Virus record (IMG/VR): IMGVR_UViG_3300039018_000072
Location: 1-20,121 of that record
Source: a virus
DNA: 20,121 nt
Strand: one strand, 5' to 3'
Shown here: one piece after another, positions 13,878-20,121 of the stretch
Numbering within the stretch: position 1 is the stretch's first letter
How the letters are laid out: each line of letters opens with the position of its first letter
The notes under the pieces: model-generated
Seen by the model: the letters and a program-made list of their open reading frames with translations, nothing else
What the model was told of the DNA's origin: nothing
The model's database searches: none
Program-made: the position numbers and the translations under genes

Positions 13878-16340
13878 TTACCCTTCTGTTGTAGGAGAAG
13901 CCGGAGTGGCTTCCTTTTGTTGCTGGTTCATATTCATCTGCTCACGGGCAATTTCCATACCAATGCGTAGACCTTCAGCCTCTTGTTTGGCGTCTAAGTC
14001 ACCCTTAGACGTCGCAAGTTTTACGCCAGCTTGTAGGCCAGCAATTTCTTCTTGGGACTCGATGCGCATCTGCTCAAGCTCGATACGGTCGTTCTTTTCA
14101 GCAGCATCAATCATCAGCTTTTGCTTCTTAAGTTCAAGCTCGCCTTGTTTGATCTGGAGTTCCTGCATCTGCATCTGGACGATTGGGTCCTGAGCCATCT
14201 GCTGGTTCTGTTGCTGTTGCGCTTCAGCCTGCTTCTTCTGTAGAAGCTGCTGTGCAGCGGCTGCTGCGAGGCGTGAAACCTGAAGCTCAATATCCTCGCT
14301 CATATCAGCATTAGGTGGTGGAAGTGGGACGCCAGCTTGTTCTTCTACCTGTTTGCGATAGGAGAACGCTAGATGCTCTTGCATGTGCGCCTGCATAGCA
14401 GCCATGACGGTCTGGCCTTGTGGGTTCTGCCCGATCATCTCAGCTACCTGCGGGTCTTGCATCATCCCCATATGCACAGCAATATGTGAGTCGTGGTCTT
14501 GGTAGATAAACGCCTTGACTGGCTTACCGTTGATGACATCCATGTTTTCGGACACAGGGTCACGCGGCTTCATGTCGTCGCCATCTTTGAGCGGGACGAG
14601 TTTATTAGCGTTTGTAATGCCCAATACGTCAAGCATCTGGCGATGCAGGTAGGGCATGTCGTAAATCTGCGGGGCAGTCTGAGCCAATTGAAGCACAGCT
14701 TGATACTGCACGATCTTCTGCGCCATAGTAGCAGCGTTAGGGTCAGATACAGGTATAACAGCGACCATATCATAGTCGGCTTGCTTAGCCTTACGGCTAC
14801 CTTCTACTGGGTCGTAACTATACGCTACTGGCGTATAATCGCGGATAATAGTCTTGAGGAGCTTAAACTCCTGCTTCATCGAGTAATGGATGCGTGCCTG
14901 AATAGCAGACATGGACTTAAGCGTGCGCTCAAGGATAGCCAGTGTGGTGCCCACAGGAGCCTGCCCAGACATATCGCTGATCTTCATATCAGCAGCGCCT
15001 GCAAAGCGACGGCCTTCCTCTACGATGGTACCCAGAAGGCTATATAGTACTTGGCTTGGCTCCTTATAGGGCAGTGGCATGATGTTATCACGCATTGTCC
15101 CAGAGGCTACGTCTACATCGCGCCACTCAGCCGGTGCTATAGGTGTGTCATCACCCTTGACGCGCAAGCCTTTAGTTTTGAAACCACCCGGTAGATTAGA
15201 TAAGGTACCAGCATCAACAAGCTGACGAATAAGGCTGGTACCAGACTTAGCAAAAGCACCAATAAGATGAATAAGGCCAAAAGCGTAGAAGCCAAAGCCC
15301 GGAACATACGGGTAATGTACGAAATGCTGGCGTTTAGCTTTGAGTTTGTCATCAGAGTTCCAGTTACGGCGGATAGACAGGATTGTCTGCGTCGCCTTCT
15401 CAATGGTTACAATATATGGAAGAGCGATACCTTCGTCTTCCTCGTCGCGGTAGCTGTCGTCTTCAAGCTCAAGCTCGACCTGCATCTCAAGTAGCTTATA
15501 CCGGTCATCTGTCGATGCGCGGAAGCCCATGCGTTCAGCAATAGCGGACTCAACTTCATCGAGGGTGTCTACAGGGTCATCAAGCTCAATATCACGGTAG
15601 AACCCTGCTACTTGTAGCTTCTTAACTTCATTTGGCGTCTTGCGCATTACGTGAGTTACACGCGGACTAGTTTCCAAGTTGGACGAGCCATAGGGTACCA
15701 CAACATCTTCAGCAGGTACGTACATCGACGTCTGACGACCGAGTGATGGATCAAAGTAAACCTTCTTGAACGCATTTCCTGAGAGGCCCAACCCCCACAG
15801 CATACGCTCATGCTCAGGCCGATACTCGATCATCACATCGGTCAACTGGTAATTCATATCCGCTTCAACGCGCTGCGCAGCTTCTTTCTTTGCTGGCGTC
15901 TCTTTACCAAGGATTTCCGTCCGCACAGGCCCACGGGCCGGGAACGTCTCCATCATGGTCTCAGCTTGGAACTTTACGAGAGCCTCCGAGAGGAGGGGGT
16001 GGTATACACCGCACGCACCGGGCCAAGGCTCAGTCCGGTCATCAACCTTCATACCGAGCAACTCAAGACCATCTACATAAGTCTGCATCCAGTCCTTACG
16101 ACTAGAAATATCATCGTCAAACTCACCTAATAAGTCACCGGCAAGCTCTGTAAGAGCACCATCGTCCATGTCTTCAGCGAGGTTTTCAGCGAACTCGTCG
16201 TCCTCTTCCTCTTCTTCGACTTCAACGTCTTGCGCTTCTGAGTCTTCTATTACGATTTCAATATCAAGACCTTCATCCGTATCCGGTGAGTCTAAATCTA
16301 AACCTATAGGTGCTTGGTTAAGCGACTTGTCGATGTCCAT
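13878..16340 (-). CDS. Portal protein (P22-like, long barrel)
   Basis: 820 aa, the largest gene. A very acidic N-terminal arm (1-77) precedes the portal core (SSRKDWMQTYVDGLELLGMK, EPWPGACGVYHPLLSEALVKFQAETMMETFPARGPVRTEI). Mid-portal features include VYFDPSLGRQTSMYVPAEDVVVPYG and GFGFYAFGLIHLIGAFAKSGTSLIRQLVDAGTLSNLPGG, then APVGTTLAILERTLKSMSAIQARIHYSMKQEFKLL. From 683 to 820 the chain is glutamine/alanine-rich coiled-coil, like the helical barrel of P22-type portals. This dodecameric ring is the DNA channel and packaging motor dock. TAATG overlap with the large terminase gene. Full length and intact. Confidence 0.9.
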   Translation of the reverse strand: MDIDKSLNQAPIGLDLDSPDTDEGLDIEIVIEDSEAQDVEVEEEEEDDEFAENLAEDMDDGALTELAGDLLGEFDDDISSRKDWMQTYVDGLELLGMKVDDRTEPWPGACGVYHPLLSEALVKFQAETMMETFPARGPVRTEILGKETPAKKEAAQRVEADMNYQLTDVMIEYRPEHERMLWGLGLSGNAFKKVYFDPSLGRQTSMYVPAEDVVVPYGSSNLETSPRVTHVMRKTPNEVKKLQVAGFYRDIELDDPVDTLDEVESAIAERMGFRASTDDRYKLLEMQVELELEDDSYRDEEDEGIALPYIVTIEKATQTILSIRRNWNSDDKLKAKRQHFVHYPYVPGFGFYAFGLIHLIGAFAKSGTSLIRQLVDAGTLSNLPGGFKTKGLRVKGDDTPIAPAEWRDVDVASGTMRDNIMPLPYKEPSQVLYSLLGTIVEEGRRFAGAADMKISDMSGQAPVGTTLAILERTLKSMSAIQARIHYSMKQEFKLLKTIIRDYTPVAYSYDPVEGSRKAKQADYDMVAVIPVSDPNAATMAQKIVQYQAVLQLAQTAPQIYDMPYLHRQMLDVLGITNANKLVPLKDGDDMKPRDPVSENMDVINGKPVKAFIYQDHDSHIAVHMGMMQDPQVAEMIGQNPQGQTVMAAMQAHMQEHLAFSYRKQVEEQAGVPLPPPNADMSEDIELQVSRLAAAAAQQLLQKKQAEAQQQQNQQMAQDPIVQMQMQELQIKQGELELKKQKLMIDAAEKNDRIELEQMRIESQEEIAGLQAGVKLATSKGDLDAKQEAEGLRIGMEIAREQMNMNQQQKEATPASPTTEG

Positions 16341-17857
16341 TAATAATATCCCTGATTGCGATTGCTCTTGAAATACTTGATTTCGTCTGGCTCGTCTAGG
16401 TTGGTTGTAATATATCCGCCCCTACGGAACCGGTGCAAAGCCATAGATACAGTATCGACATAGTCATCATGAGTACCGGCTGGGAACTCAGCTACTTCGT
16501 CAATCACTTCTTCTGCCCACCGAGAGGCAGGTGCCCATACCCGTCCAGACGCAAAAATGTCTGCTACAGCATTCAATCGGGAGATTTTGTCGTTCCCCCG
16601 TGTAGGTGTAAACTCTTGTACCGGTATCCCCATGGCCCTCATCTCGTAGATCAAAGGCGCACCGGAAGCCTTCTTTTCGATGATGACGCTGTCCGGTTCC
16701 CAATCTCTGTACTCCTCGATAGCCACCCGCTTTAGTTCAGGAAACTCCATGCGGTCACGGAAAGCATTTAATAAGATAATGTTAGCTTGCTCGTTGCCAG
16801 CGTCGTCAGGCTGATAAAACACACCCCAAGTCGTACACGCCGAATAGTCGGCACGCTGCGTTTTCTCGAAAGCCGTATCCCATGATTGAAGAATGAAATC
16901 GCATTTAGGTGGTATGTCGCTATCCCACTCCATCCACCACTCTCTTTTAACAATAGCAGCGCTTTCTGAGACTGGATTCTGCTGGTATTGCGCCATCCAC
17001 TTGCTGTTCGGGACGTCGCGCTTAACCTTTTCAAGCTCACTTAGCGGCCAGAACTCAGGCCACAGTGGCTTATCAGACGGAAGAATCGCTGGAAACTCAA
17101 TGACTTCCCACTCATCAAAGCTGTCGTTAGCCAGCGCATCTTTAAGTATCTGCCCTGTCAAGTCTCTTTTAGACCAGCGTGTCATCACGATGACGATGGA
17201 CCCACCCGGCTGGAGACGCTGACGAGGCCCAGATGTATACCACTCGTAGGTCTTATCGTAGATGTCTGGGTTTATTTCCGCGATAGCCGCTTCCTGCTCG
17301 GAGTGCGGATCGTCAATGATGAGGACGTCAGCCCCCTTACCTGTCACGGCACCACCTATACCAATAGCAAAGTAATCCCCGCCTTTGCTCGTATTCCATC
17401 GGCCAGCTGCCTTAGAGTCCGAGGCCAGCGAAAGGTCGGGGAAAATGTTATGGTAAGTATCTGTATCTACAAGGTTTCTTACCTTACGACCAAAGCCTAC
17501 CGCTAGCTCCGCTGTGTGCGAGCACTGGATAATCTTTTTCTGGGGGTACTTGCCGAGGAACCATGCAGGGAGCAGGTAAGAGGCGAACTCCGACTTTGTG
17601 TGTCGCGGTGGCATATTAATAATGAGCCGTTTGCACTCACCACGAGCAACGCGTTCGAAGGCATCTGCCATTTTTGCATGGTGTCTCCCCGCTATAAACG
17701 TCGGCCATACGGCTTCTACAAACTTAATGAACCGATCTTGGCTCAGCTTGCGACTCTTAAGCTCCTGTAGCTTCTCAAGCTCAGCAAGTAGTATCTCCTG
17801 CTCGTGCAACGGAAGCTTGTGTAATATCTTGGGGATGTCGGTAAGTGATATACTCAC
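16340..17857 (-). CDS. terL: Terminase large subunit
   Basis: 505 aa with both domains. ATPase: NMPPRHTKSE (81-90) is the Walker A-type loop, VLIIDDPHSE (178-187) the Walker B with its catalytic acidic residues, and VMTRWSKRDLTG (224-235) the coupling region. Nuclease: Asp327 (SWDTAF), Glu394 (IIEKKASG) and Asp464/465/468 (HDDYVDT) are the expected metal ligands of the RNase H-like fold. It packages DNA into the head through the portal and cuts it. GTG start at 17857, in a GTGA overlap with the small-subunit stop; GAGGA lies six bases upstream. Intact. Confidence 0.95.
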   Translation of the reverse strand: MSISLTDIPKILHKLPLHEQEILLAELEKLQELKSRKLSQDRFIKFVEAVWPTFIAGRHHAKMADAFERVARGECKRLIINMPPRHTKSEFASYLLPAWFLGKYPQKKIIQCSHTAELAVGFGRKVRNLVDTDTYHNIFPDLSLASDSKAAGRWNTSKGGDYFAIGIGGAVTGKGADVLIIDDPHSEQEAAIAEINPDIYDKTYEWYTSGPRQRLQPGGSIVIVMTRWSKRDLTGQILKDALANDSFDEWEVIEFPAILPSDKPLWPEFWPLSELEKVKRDVPNSKWMAQYQQNPVSESAAIVKREWWMEWDSDIPPKCDFILQSWDTAFEKTQRADYSACTTWGVFYQPDDAGNEQANIILLNAFRDRMEFPELKRVAIEEYRDWEPDSVIIEKKASGAPLIYEMRAMGIPVQEFTPTRGNDKISRLNAVADIFASGRVWAPASRWAEEVIDEVAEFPAGTHDDYVDTVSMALHRFRRGGYITTNLDEPDEIKYFKSNRNQGYY

Positions 17858-18474
17858 TCCGCATCCTCCTCTTCCTGTACATCTTCATCCTCAATCTCGG
17901 TGAACTCACCCTCGATAGTGGCGATGCCCAACTCCTCGTCGAGGTCCATACCCAGCGGGATAATGTCGATGATATCAGCATTAAGCAGGCGCTTGACCCG
18001 CTCCTTGATAGCCTTCTCAAGTGCATCTGGGCTGTTATAGTTAATGTTAATCTCGCTACGCTCAGTGAACAACCCGATATCCGAGTGCTTTCCTAGTAGC
18101 TCAATAGCCTTAAGCTCATGCTTGATCTCGCCACAATCCGCTATCTCTAGCAGCTTATTGGTAAGGGCGACACGCACTTGGGCAGCATCGACAGCCAGAC
18201 TCTTGCCGTACTCCTGTAAAAACCCACGAGCAGCCGTTGCCGCCATGGGTGTACGTAATGCTGAGGCTTTCTTGTCCTGAATAGCGTCTTTGATGAGCTT
18301 CTTTTCGCGCTCAAAGTCCGCTTCGTCTACCTCTAGGGGCGCACCTAACTGCTCAAGCAGTTCCGACGTTAGCGACGTAATAGCAACCTCGTCCATAAAA
18401 GTGACGGGTTTATCCTCATCCGTAGAGTACGGGATGGGGTGGTTGGTACTAGGCTCAATTTTAATCACAGGCAT
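17854..18474 (-). CDS. terS: Terminase small subunit
   Basis: 206 aa, ends on a very acidic tail (EFTEIEDEDVQEEEDAE). The middle is helical: AARGFLQEYGKSLAVDAAQVRVALTNKLLEIADC (81-114) and GEIKHELKAIELLGKHSDIGLFTERSE (115-141), then INYNSPDALEKAIKERVKRLLN, a pattern typical of the oligomerisation part of small terminase subunits. It recognises phage DNA and stimulates the large subunit. It is immediately before the large subunit (GTGA overlap). The ribosome site is weak. No clear N-terminal helix-turn-helix is evident, so the DNA-binding mode is uncertain. Confidence 0.78.
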   Translation of the reverse strand: MPVIKIEPSTNHPIPYSTDEDKPVTFMDEVAITSLTSELLEQLGAPLEVDEADFEREKKLIKDAIQDKKASALRTPMAATAARGFLQEYGKSLAVDAAQVRVALTNKLLEIADCGEIKHELKAIELLGKHSDIGLFTERSEININYNSPDALEKAIKERVKRLLNADIIDIIPLGMDLDEELGIATIEGEFTEIEDEDVQEEEDAE

Positions 18475-18544
18475 GTAGCGCAGCGTCCGGTTTGAGGGAG
18501 CAGGTGGCCCTTATACGTTCGCTAGTATGAGTAGTAAAGAACTT

Positions 18545-18706
18545 TTAATCCTTATGTGTTAAACCACTACGCTCGTAGGTCTTTCTACGGTGGCAGTTAG
18601 AGCAGCGCACTTCGCATTTATCGCTCTCGTCTTTCGGCTCGCTTCCCTCTGCTTTATCGGGTCGTTTATAGGCATGGGTGGGGCTTATACCACCATAATG
18701 GCAGAT
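18545..18706 (-). pseudogene. HNH-type nuclease C-terminal fragment without a start codon
   Basis: A 53-codon open frame from the stop at 18707-18709 to the TAA at 18545-18547. It has no ATG, GTG or TTG near its beginning; the only one in frame is a GTG near codon 33. Its end reads CEVRCSNCHRRKTYERSG, a close match to the Cys/His end of small HNH nucleases (C-x-V-R-C-x-N-C-H-R-x-K-T). A CH pair (ICHYGG) lies near the beginning. HNH genes commonly sit beside the small terminase gene, and this one is 70 bases upstream of it in the same direction. It is probably a remnant, less likely a gene with a rare ATC or ATA start. Confidence 0.6.
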
Positions 18707-18715
18707 TTATGAAGG

Positions 18716-18756
18716 AAAAAGGGGGGTGGTGCAGACTGCGAGGGGGGCACCACCCC
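18716..18756 (-). terminator. Leftward hairpin and U-tract just downstream of the late promoter
   Basis: A perfect ten-base stem (GGGGTGGTGC with GCACCACCCC) around a 14-base loop is followed, reading left, by CC then TTTTT. A second hairpin (GGCTTCG/CGAAGCC, 18757-18775) sits directly before it. Transcripts from the promoter at 18785-18812 would reach this within about 60 bases. Confidence 0.62.
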
Positions 18757-18775
18757 GGCTTCGAGGGGCGAAGCC
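18757..18775. repeat. Short hairpin GGCTTCG-AGGGG-CGAAGCC
   Basis: A perfect seven-base stem with a five-base loop, abutting the terminator hairpin. It would form right at the 5' end of the predicted leftward transcript and could stabilise that RNA or contribute to pausing. Confidence 0.65.
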
Positions 18776-18784
18776 ACAAATATA

Positions 18785-18812
18785 ATAATACCACATATCT
18801 GAACAGTGTCAA
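18785..18812 (-). promoter_or_regulatory. Leftward sigma70-like promoter for the packaging/structural operon
   Basis: On the minus strand TTGACA (18812-18807) is followed after 16 bases by TATTAT (18790-18785), and the area downstream is AT-rich. The -35 is a consensus match and the -10 differs at one position. It points at the terminase gene, about 300 bases away, with the HNH fragment and hairpins between. It is the best promoter-like sequence I found in the window. Confidence 0.72.
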
Positions 18813-18824
18813 GGTACCCTTGAC
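18808..18824. promoter_or_regulatory. Operator-like inverted repeat over the -35 box
   Basis: GTCAAGGTACCCTTGAC is a perfect seven-base inverted repeat with a three-base centre. Its left arm covers five bases of the TTGACA box, so a dimeric protein bound here would block the promoter. No repressor gene is identifiable in the window. Confidence 0.5.
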
Positions 18825-19013
18825 GGGGGGTCTTCCTATGTGCGAGCCAGATTTAATGTAGCTACAAAAAATAGGGGGTGGGGGGTCTTTTGTGGTTTCG
18901 ATGGCGGGGGGTGTTTTCTGAGAATTTTGTGATCTTTTGAGCATAATAGTAAGTACAGGCGCGCAGCGGAATCCTATCTCCCACAGCGGGGGTCGGGGTA
19001 TAGTGGGGTCAAG

Positions 19014-19029
19014 CGTGGTACGTACCACG
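19014..19029. repeat. Perfect 16-base palindrome CGTGGTACGTACCACG
   Basis: Perfectly self-complementary, in the control region about 150 bases before the rightward gene. With no loop it is more likely a protein binding site than a hairpin. Confidence 0.6.
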
Positions 19030-19051
19030 GACACCCAGCCCTATGTTACCA

Positions 19052-19065
19052 AAACCCTAGGGTTT
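19052..19065. repeat. Perfect 14-base palindrome AAACCCTAGGGTTT
   Basis: Second perfect palindrome, 22 bases after the first. The two differ in sequence, so they would bind different proteins, or one is coincidental. Confidence 0.55.
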
Positions 19066-19178
19066 CTGCGGGTTACAGCGTGTGACACAATTAGACATTG
19101 TTCGTTTTATCAATCAAGCCCATAACAAAGAGGTCGAAAGCATCCGCCTAGACAACACTTGTCATATTGGAGAATACA

Positions 19179-19871
19179 ATGACAACACGTAAAGTAAACG
19201 CTGCCAAGGCAGCATCCGCCGCAACTGTTAATGCTGTTGCATCCGTTCAACCCGCCGCTGTTGCTAAGTATAGCAGAGCCGACACAATCGCACGCCTATC
19301 TGACGCTGATGCCAGACATCGCGTGCTTATCCTTAGTGCCTTACCAATGGGTGAGGTTGCTGCAATCGGTGGCAAGGTTGGCAAGATAGGTGCATCCGTT
19401 AATGAGGTGCTCAACATCAAGATGGTTGAGCAACACGGGATTAATTGGGTCAAGGTATACAATACCACGACAGCCAATCTGTCTGAAGGCGATAAGACGC
19501 TAAAGAAAGCAATCCACGCTAGCCTTGAGAGCATCCGCTCAACAGTGCAAGCCAACAGTGGTGGCAACAAGGACAAGGCGCGAGACATCTTGCGTAAGGT
19601 CAAGGATTGGGGAATGGGTGTTCACCAGAACAAGCAATCCAATCCGAAAGGCAATGCCAAGAAAGGCATCAAGGAATGGGCATTGAGTTACGACAATATG
19701 CCAACCAGCTATCGCCGTATCATGGACGATAACATGGAAGACGCTACACCAGCCCAAGCAGAGGCTATGCTAGCAGTAGGCGATGCAATGGCAGCTTTCT
19801 TTGAAGCATGTAACATCAAAGCCAAATCGGTTTTGGCATGCACTGGCAAGGCAGCATACGAAGCACTGTAA
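19179..19871 (+). CDS. Unrecognised protein, first rightward gene
   Basis: 230 aa from ATG 19179, with GGAG six bases before it; a TTG at 19167 would add four residues and would remove that site. N-terminus (1-30) is Ala/Val/Lys-rich and probably flexible. A region around 45-90 (HRVLILSALPMGEVAAIGGKVGKIGASVNEVLNIKMVEQHGINW) mixes strands and helices. Residues about 120-165 are basic (SGGNKDKARDILRKVKDWGMGVHQNKQSNPKGNAKKG). The end is helical (TPAQAEAMLAVGDAMAAFFEACNIKAKS). No enzyme signature. Direction and position suggest an early or regulatory gene. Function unknown. Confidence 0.75.
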   Translation: MTTRKVNAAKAASAATVNAVASVQPAAVAKYSRADTIARLSDADARHRVLILSALPMGEVAAIGGKVGKIGASVNEVLNIKMVEQHGINWVKVYNTTTANLSEGDKTLKKAIHASLESIRSTVQANSGGNKDKARDILRKVKDWGMGVHQNKQSNPKGNAKKGIKEWALSYDNMPTSYRRIMDDNMEDATPAQAEAMLAVGDAMAAFFEACNIKAKSVLACTGKAAYEAL

Positions 19872-19878
19872 CACTAAC

Positions 19879-19910
19879 GGGAGAGCGGCGCGCCGCTCTC
19901 CCTATCTTTT
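19879..19910 (+). terminator. Perfect 24-base palindrome with T-rich tail, probable terminator
   Basis: GGGAGAGCGGCG followed directly by its reverse complement (19879-19902), then TATCTTTT. In RNA it would fold to a GC-rich stem with a tight loop. The T-run is short, so termination may be partial, leaving some read-through to the membrane protein gene. Confidence 0.65.
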
Positions 19911-19921
19911 GGAGAAATGAT

Positions 19922-20080
19922 ATGAGTAAAGTATCAATCGGTTTCGTTGTGTGCATGCTAAGCATGTTCGTCTTTTGTATGGCACTGGTCTTCGGCCCTG
20001 CTGTTATGGAAGGGCATCACGTGCTAGCCATATTGCTGTTGTCAATGTTTGGCATAGGCATTGGTGGCACAAACATTTAA
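19922..20080 (+). CDS. Small membrane protein, two predicted transmembrane segments
   Basis: 52 aa from ATG 19922, with GGAG seven bases upstream. Hydrophobic segments at about 5-25 (SIGFVVCMLSMFVFCMALVFG) and 34-49 (VLAILLLSMFGIGIGG), joined by a short polar loop with EGHH. A longer in-frame reading to 19838 would overlap the preceding gene and the hairpin, so I reject it. Role unknown; superinfection exclusion or a lysis accessory are possibilities without specific support. Confidence 0.65.
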   Translation: MSKVSIGFVVCMLSMFVFCMALVFGPAVMEGHHVLAILLLSMFGIGIGGTNI

Positions 20081-20089
20081 TTCGCTTCA

Positions 20090-20120
20090 CCCCATCGACT
20101 TCGGTCGGTGGGGTTTTTTT
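20090..20120 (+). terminator. Rho-independent terminator with UUCG loop
   Basis: CCCCATCGAC-TTCG-GTCGGTGGGG forms a ten-base stem (one G-U pair) with a stable UUCG loop, followed by seven T. It ends the rightward two-gene unit. Textbook intrinsic terminator. Confidence 0.92.
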
Positions 20121-20121
20121 G

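Larger units (their letters stand above)
18475..19178. other. Intergenic control region between leftward and rightward genes
   Basis: About 700 bases with no full gene on either strand. It contains, from left to right: spacer, an HNH-like fragment (18545-18706), two tandem hairpins with a leftward U-tract (18716-18775), a leftward promoter (18785-18812), an inverted repeat over its -35 (18808-18824), G-run repeats (18825-18915, 18988-19007) and perfect palindromes at 19014-19029 and 19052-19065. I see no convincing promoter for the rightward gene. Confidence 0.7.

Noticed and set aside
18873-18915. Canonical four-run G-quadruplex
   Set aside because: Only three separate long G-runs are present in a suitable distance, so a standard four-tract quadruplex is not supported; reported only as G-run repeats.
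18666-19034. Leftward 122-aa open frame in the control region
   Set aside because: Its Pro and other residues come from G/C runs and the promoter/hairpin sequence; no ribosome site and no protein-like pattern.

Overview
The window is part of the genome of a tailed bacteriophage (Caudoviricetes), or of a metagenomic contig from one. A run of 29 leftward genes fills positions 1 to 18474. It starts with the packaging genes (small and large terminase) and portal and continues through scaffold and capsid to connector and tail-fibre genes, the usual order of a phage morphogenesis operon. The 820-residue portal with a long glutamine-rich helical tail, two head-to-tail adaptor-like proteins and no visible tape measure or tail tube favour a short-tailed (podovirus-like) phage. 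No host gene, tRNA or insertion sequence is seen. The small lysine-rich proteins resemble ones I associate with aquatic phages, so an aquatic bacterial host is plausible but not shown.

Layout, read in the direction of transcription (right to left). A roughly 700-base control region (18475-19178) holds a strong sigma70-like promoter pointing left, an inverted repeat over its -35 box, two tandem hairpins with a U-tract just downstream, more palindromes, and a start-less fragment of an HNH-type nuclease. Then come terminase small subunit, terminase large subunit, portal, a small conserved protein, a GroES-like co-chaperonin, scaffold, a conserved 149-aa protein, a probable capsid decoration protein and the major capsid protein, followed by a terminator. 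The next block has two small structural proteins, a GT-A glycosyltransferase and a cluster of very basic glycine/lysine-rich proteins, three of which share a DGCA-x-(K/R)GKTK motif. A small membrane protein (possible holin) and two DUF-type small proteins are embedded in that cluster. Next are two adaptor-like proteins, a zinc-ribbon protein, small structural proteins and a tail-fibre-like protein. The left end is a proline/glycine/asparagine repeat protein, a 2-oxoglutarate/Fe(II) prolyl-hydroxylase-like enzyme and a truncated sulfotransferase-like gene.

To the right of the control region two genes run rightward (19179-20080): an unrecognised 230-aa protein and a 52-aa membrane protein. A perfect 24-base palindrome separates them, and a UUCG-loop terminator ends the window.

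The most interesting observation is the left end. A prolyl-hydroxylase-like gene lies between a structural protein with about twenty X-Pro-Gly triplets and a sulfotransferase-like gene, and overlaps the latter by one base. This suggests a phage-encoded pathway that chemically modifies the phage's own fibre. The second is the family of DGCA-motif basic proteins. The third is the promoter-plus-immediate-terminator arrangement before the late genes, which resembles lambdoid late control. Ten gene junctions use exactly the same TAATG stop-start overlap.
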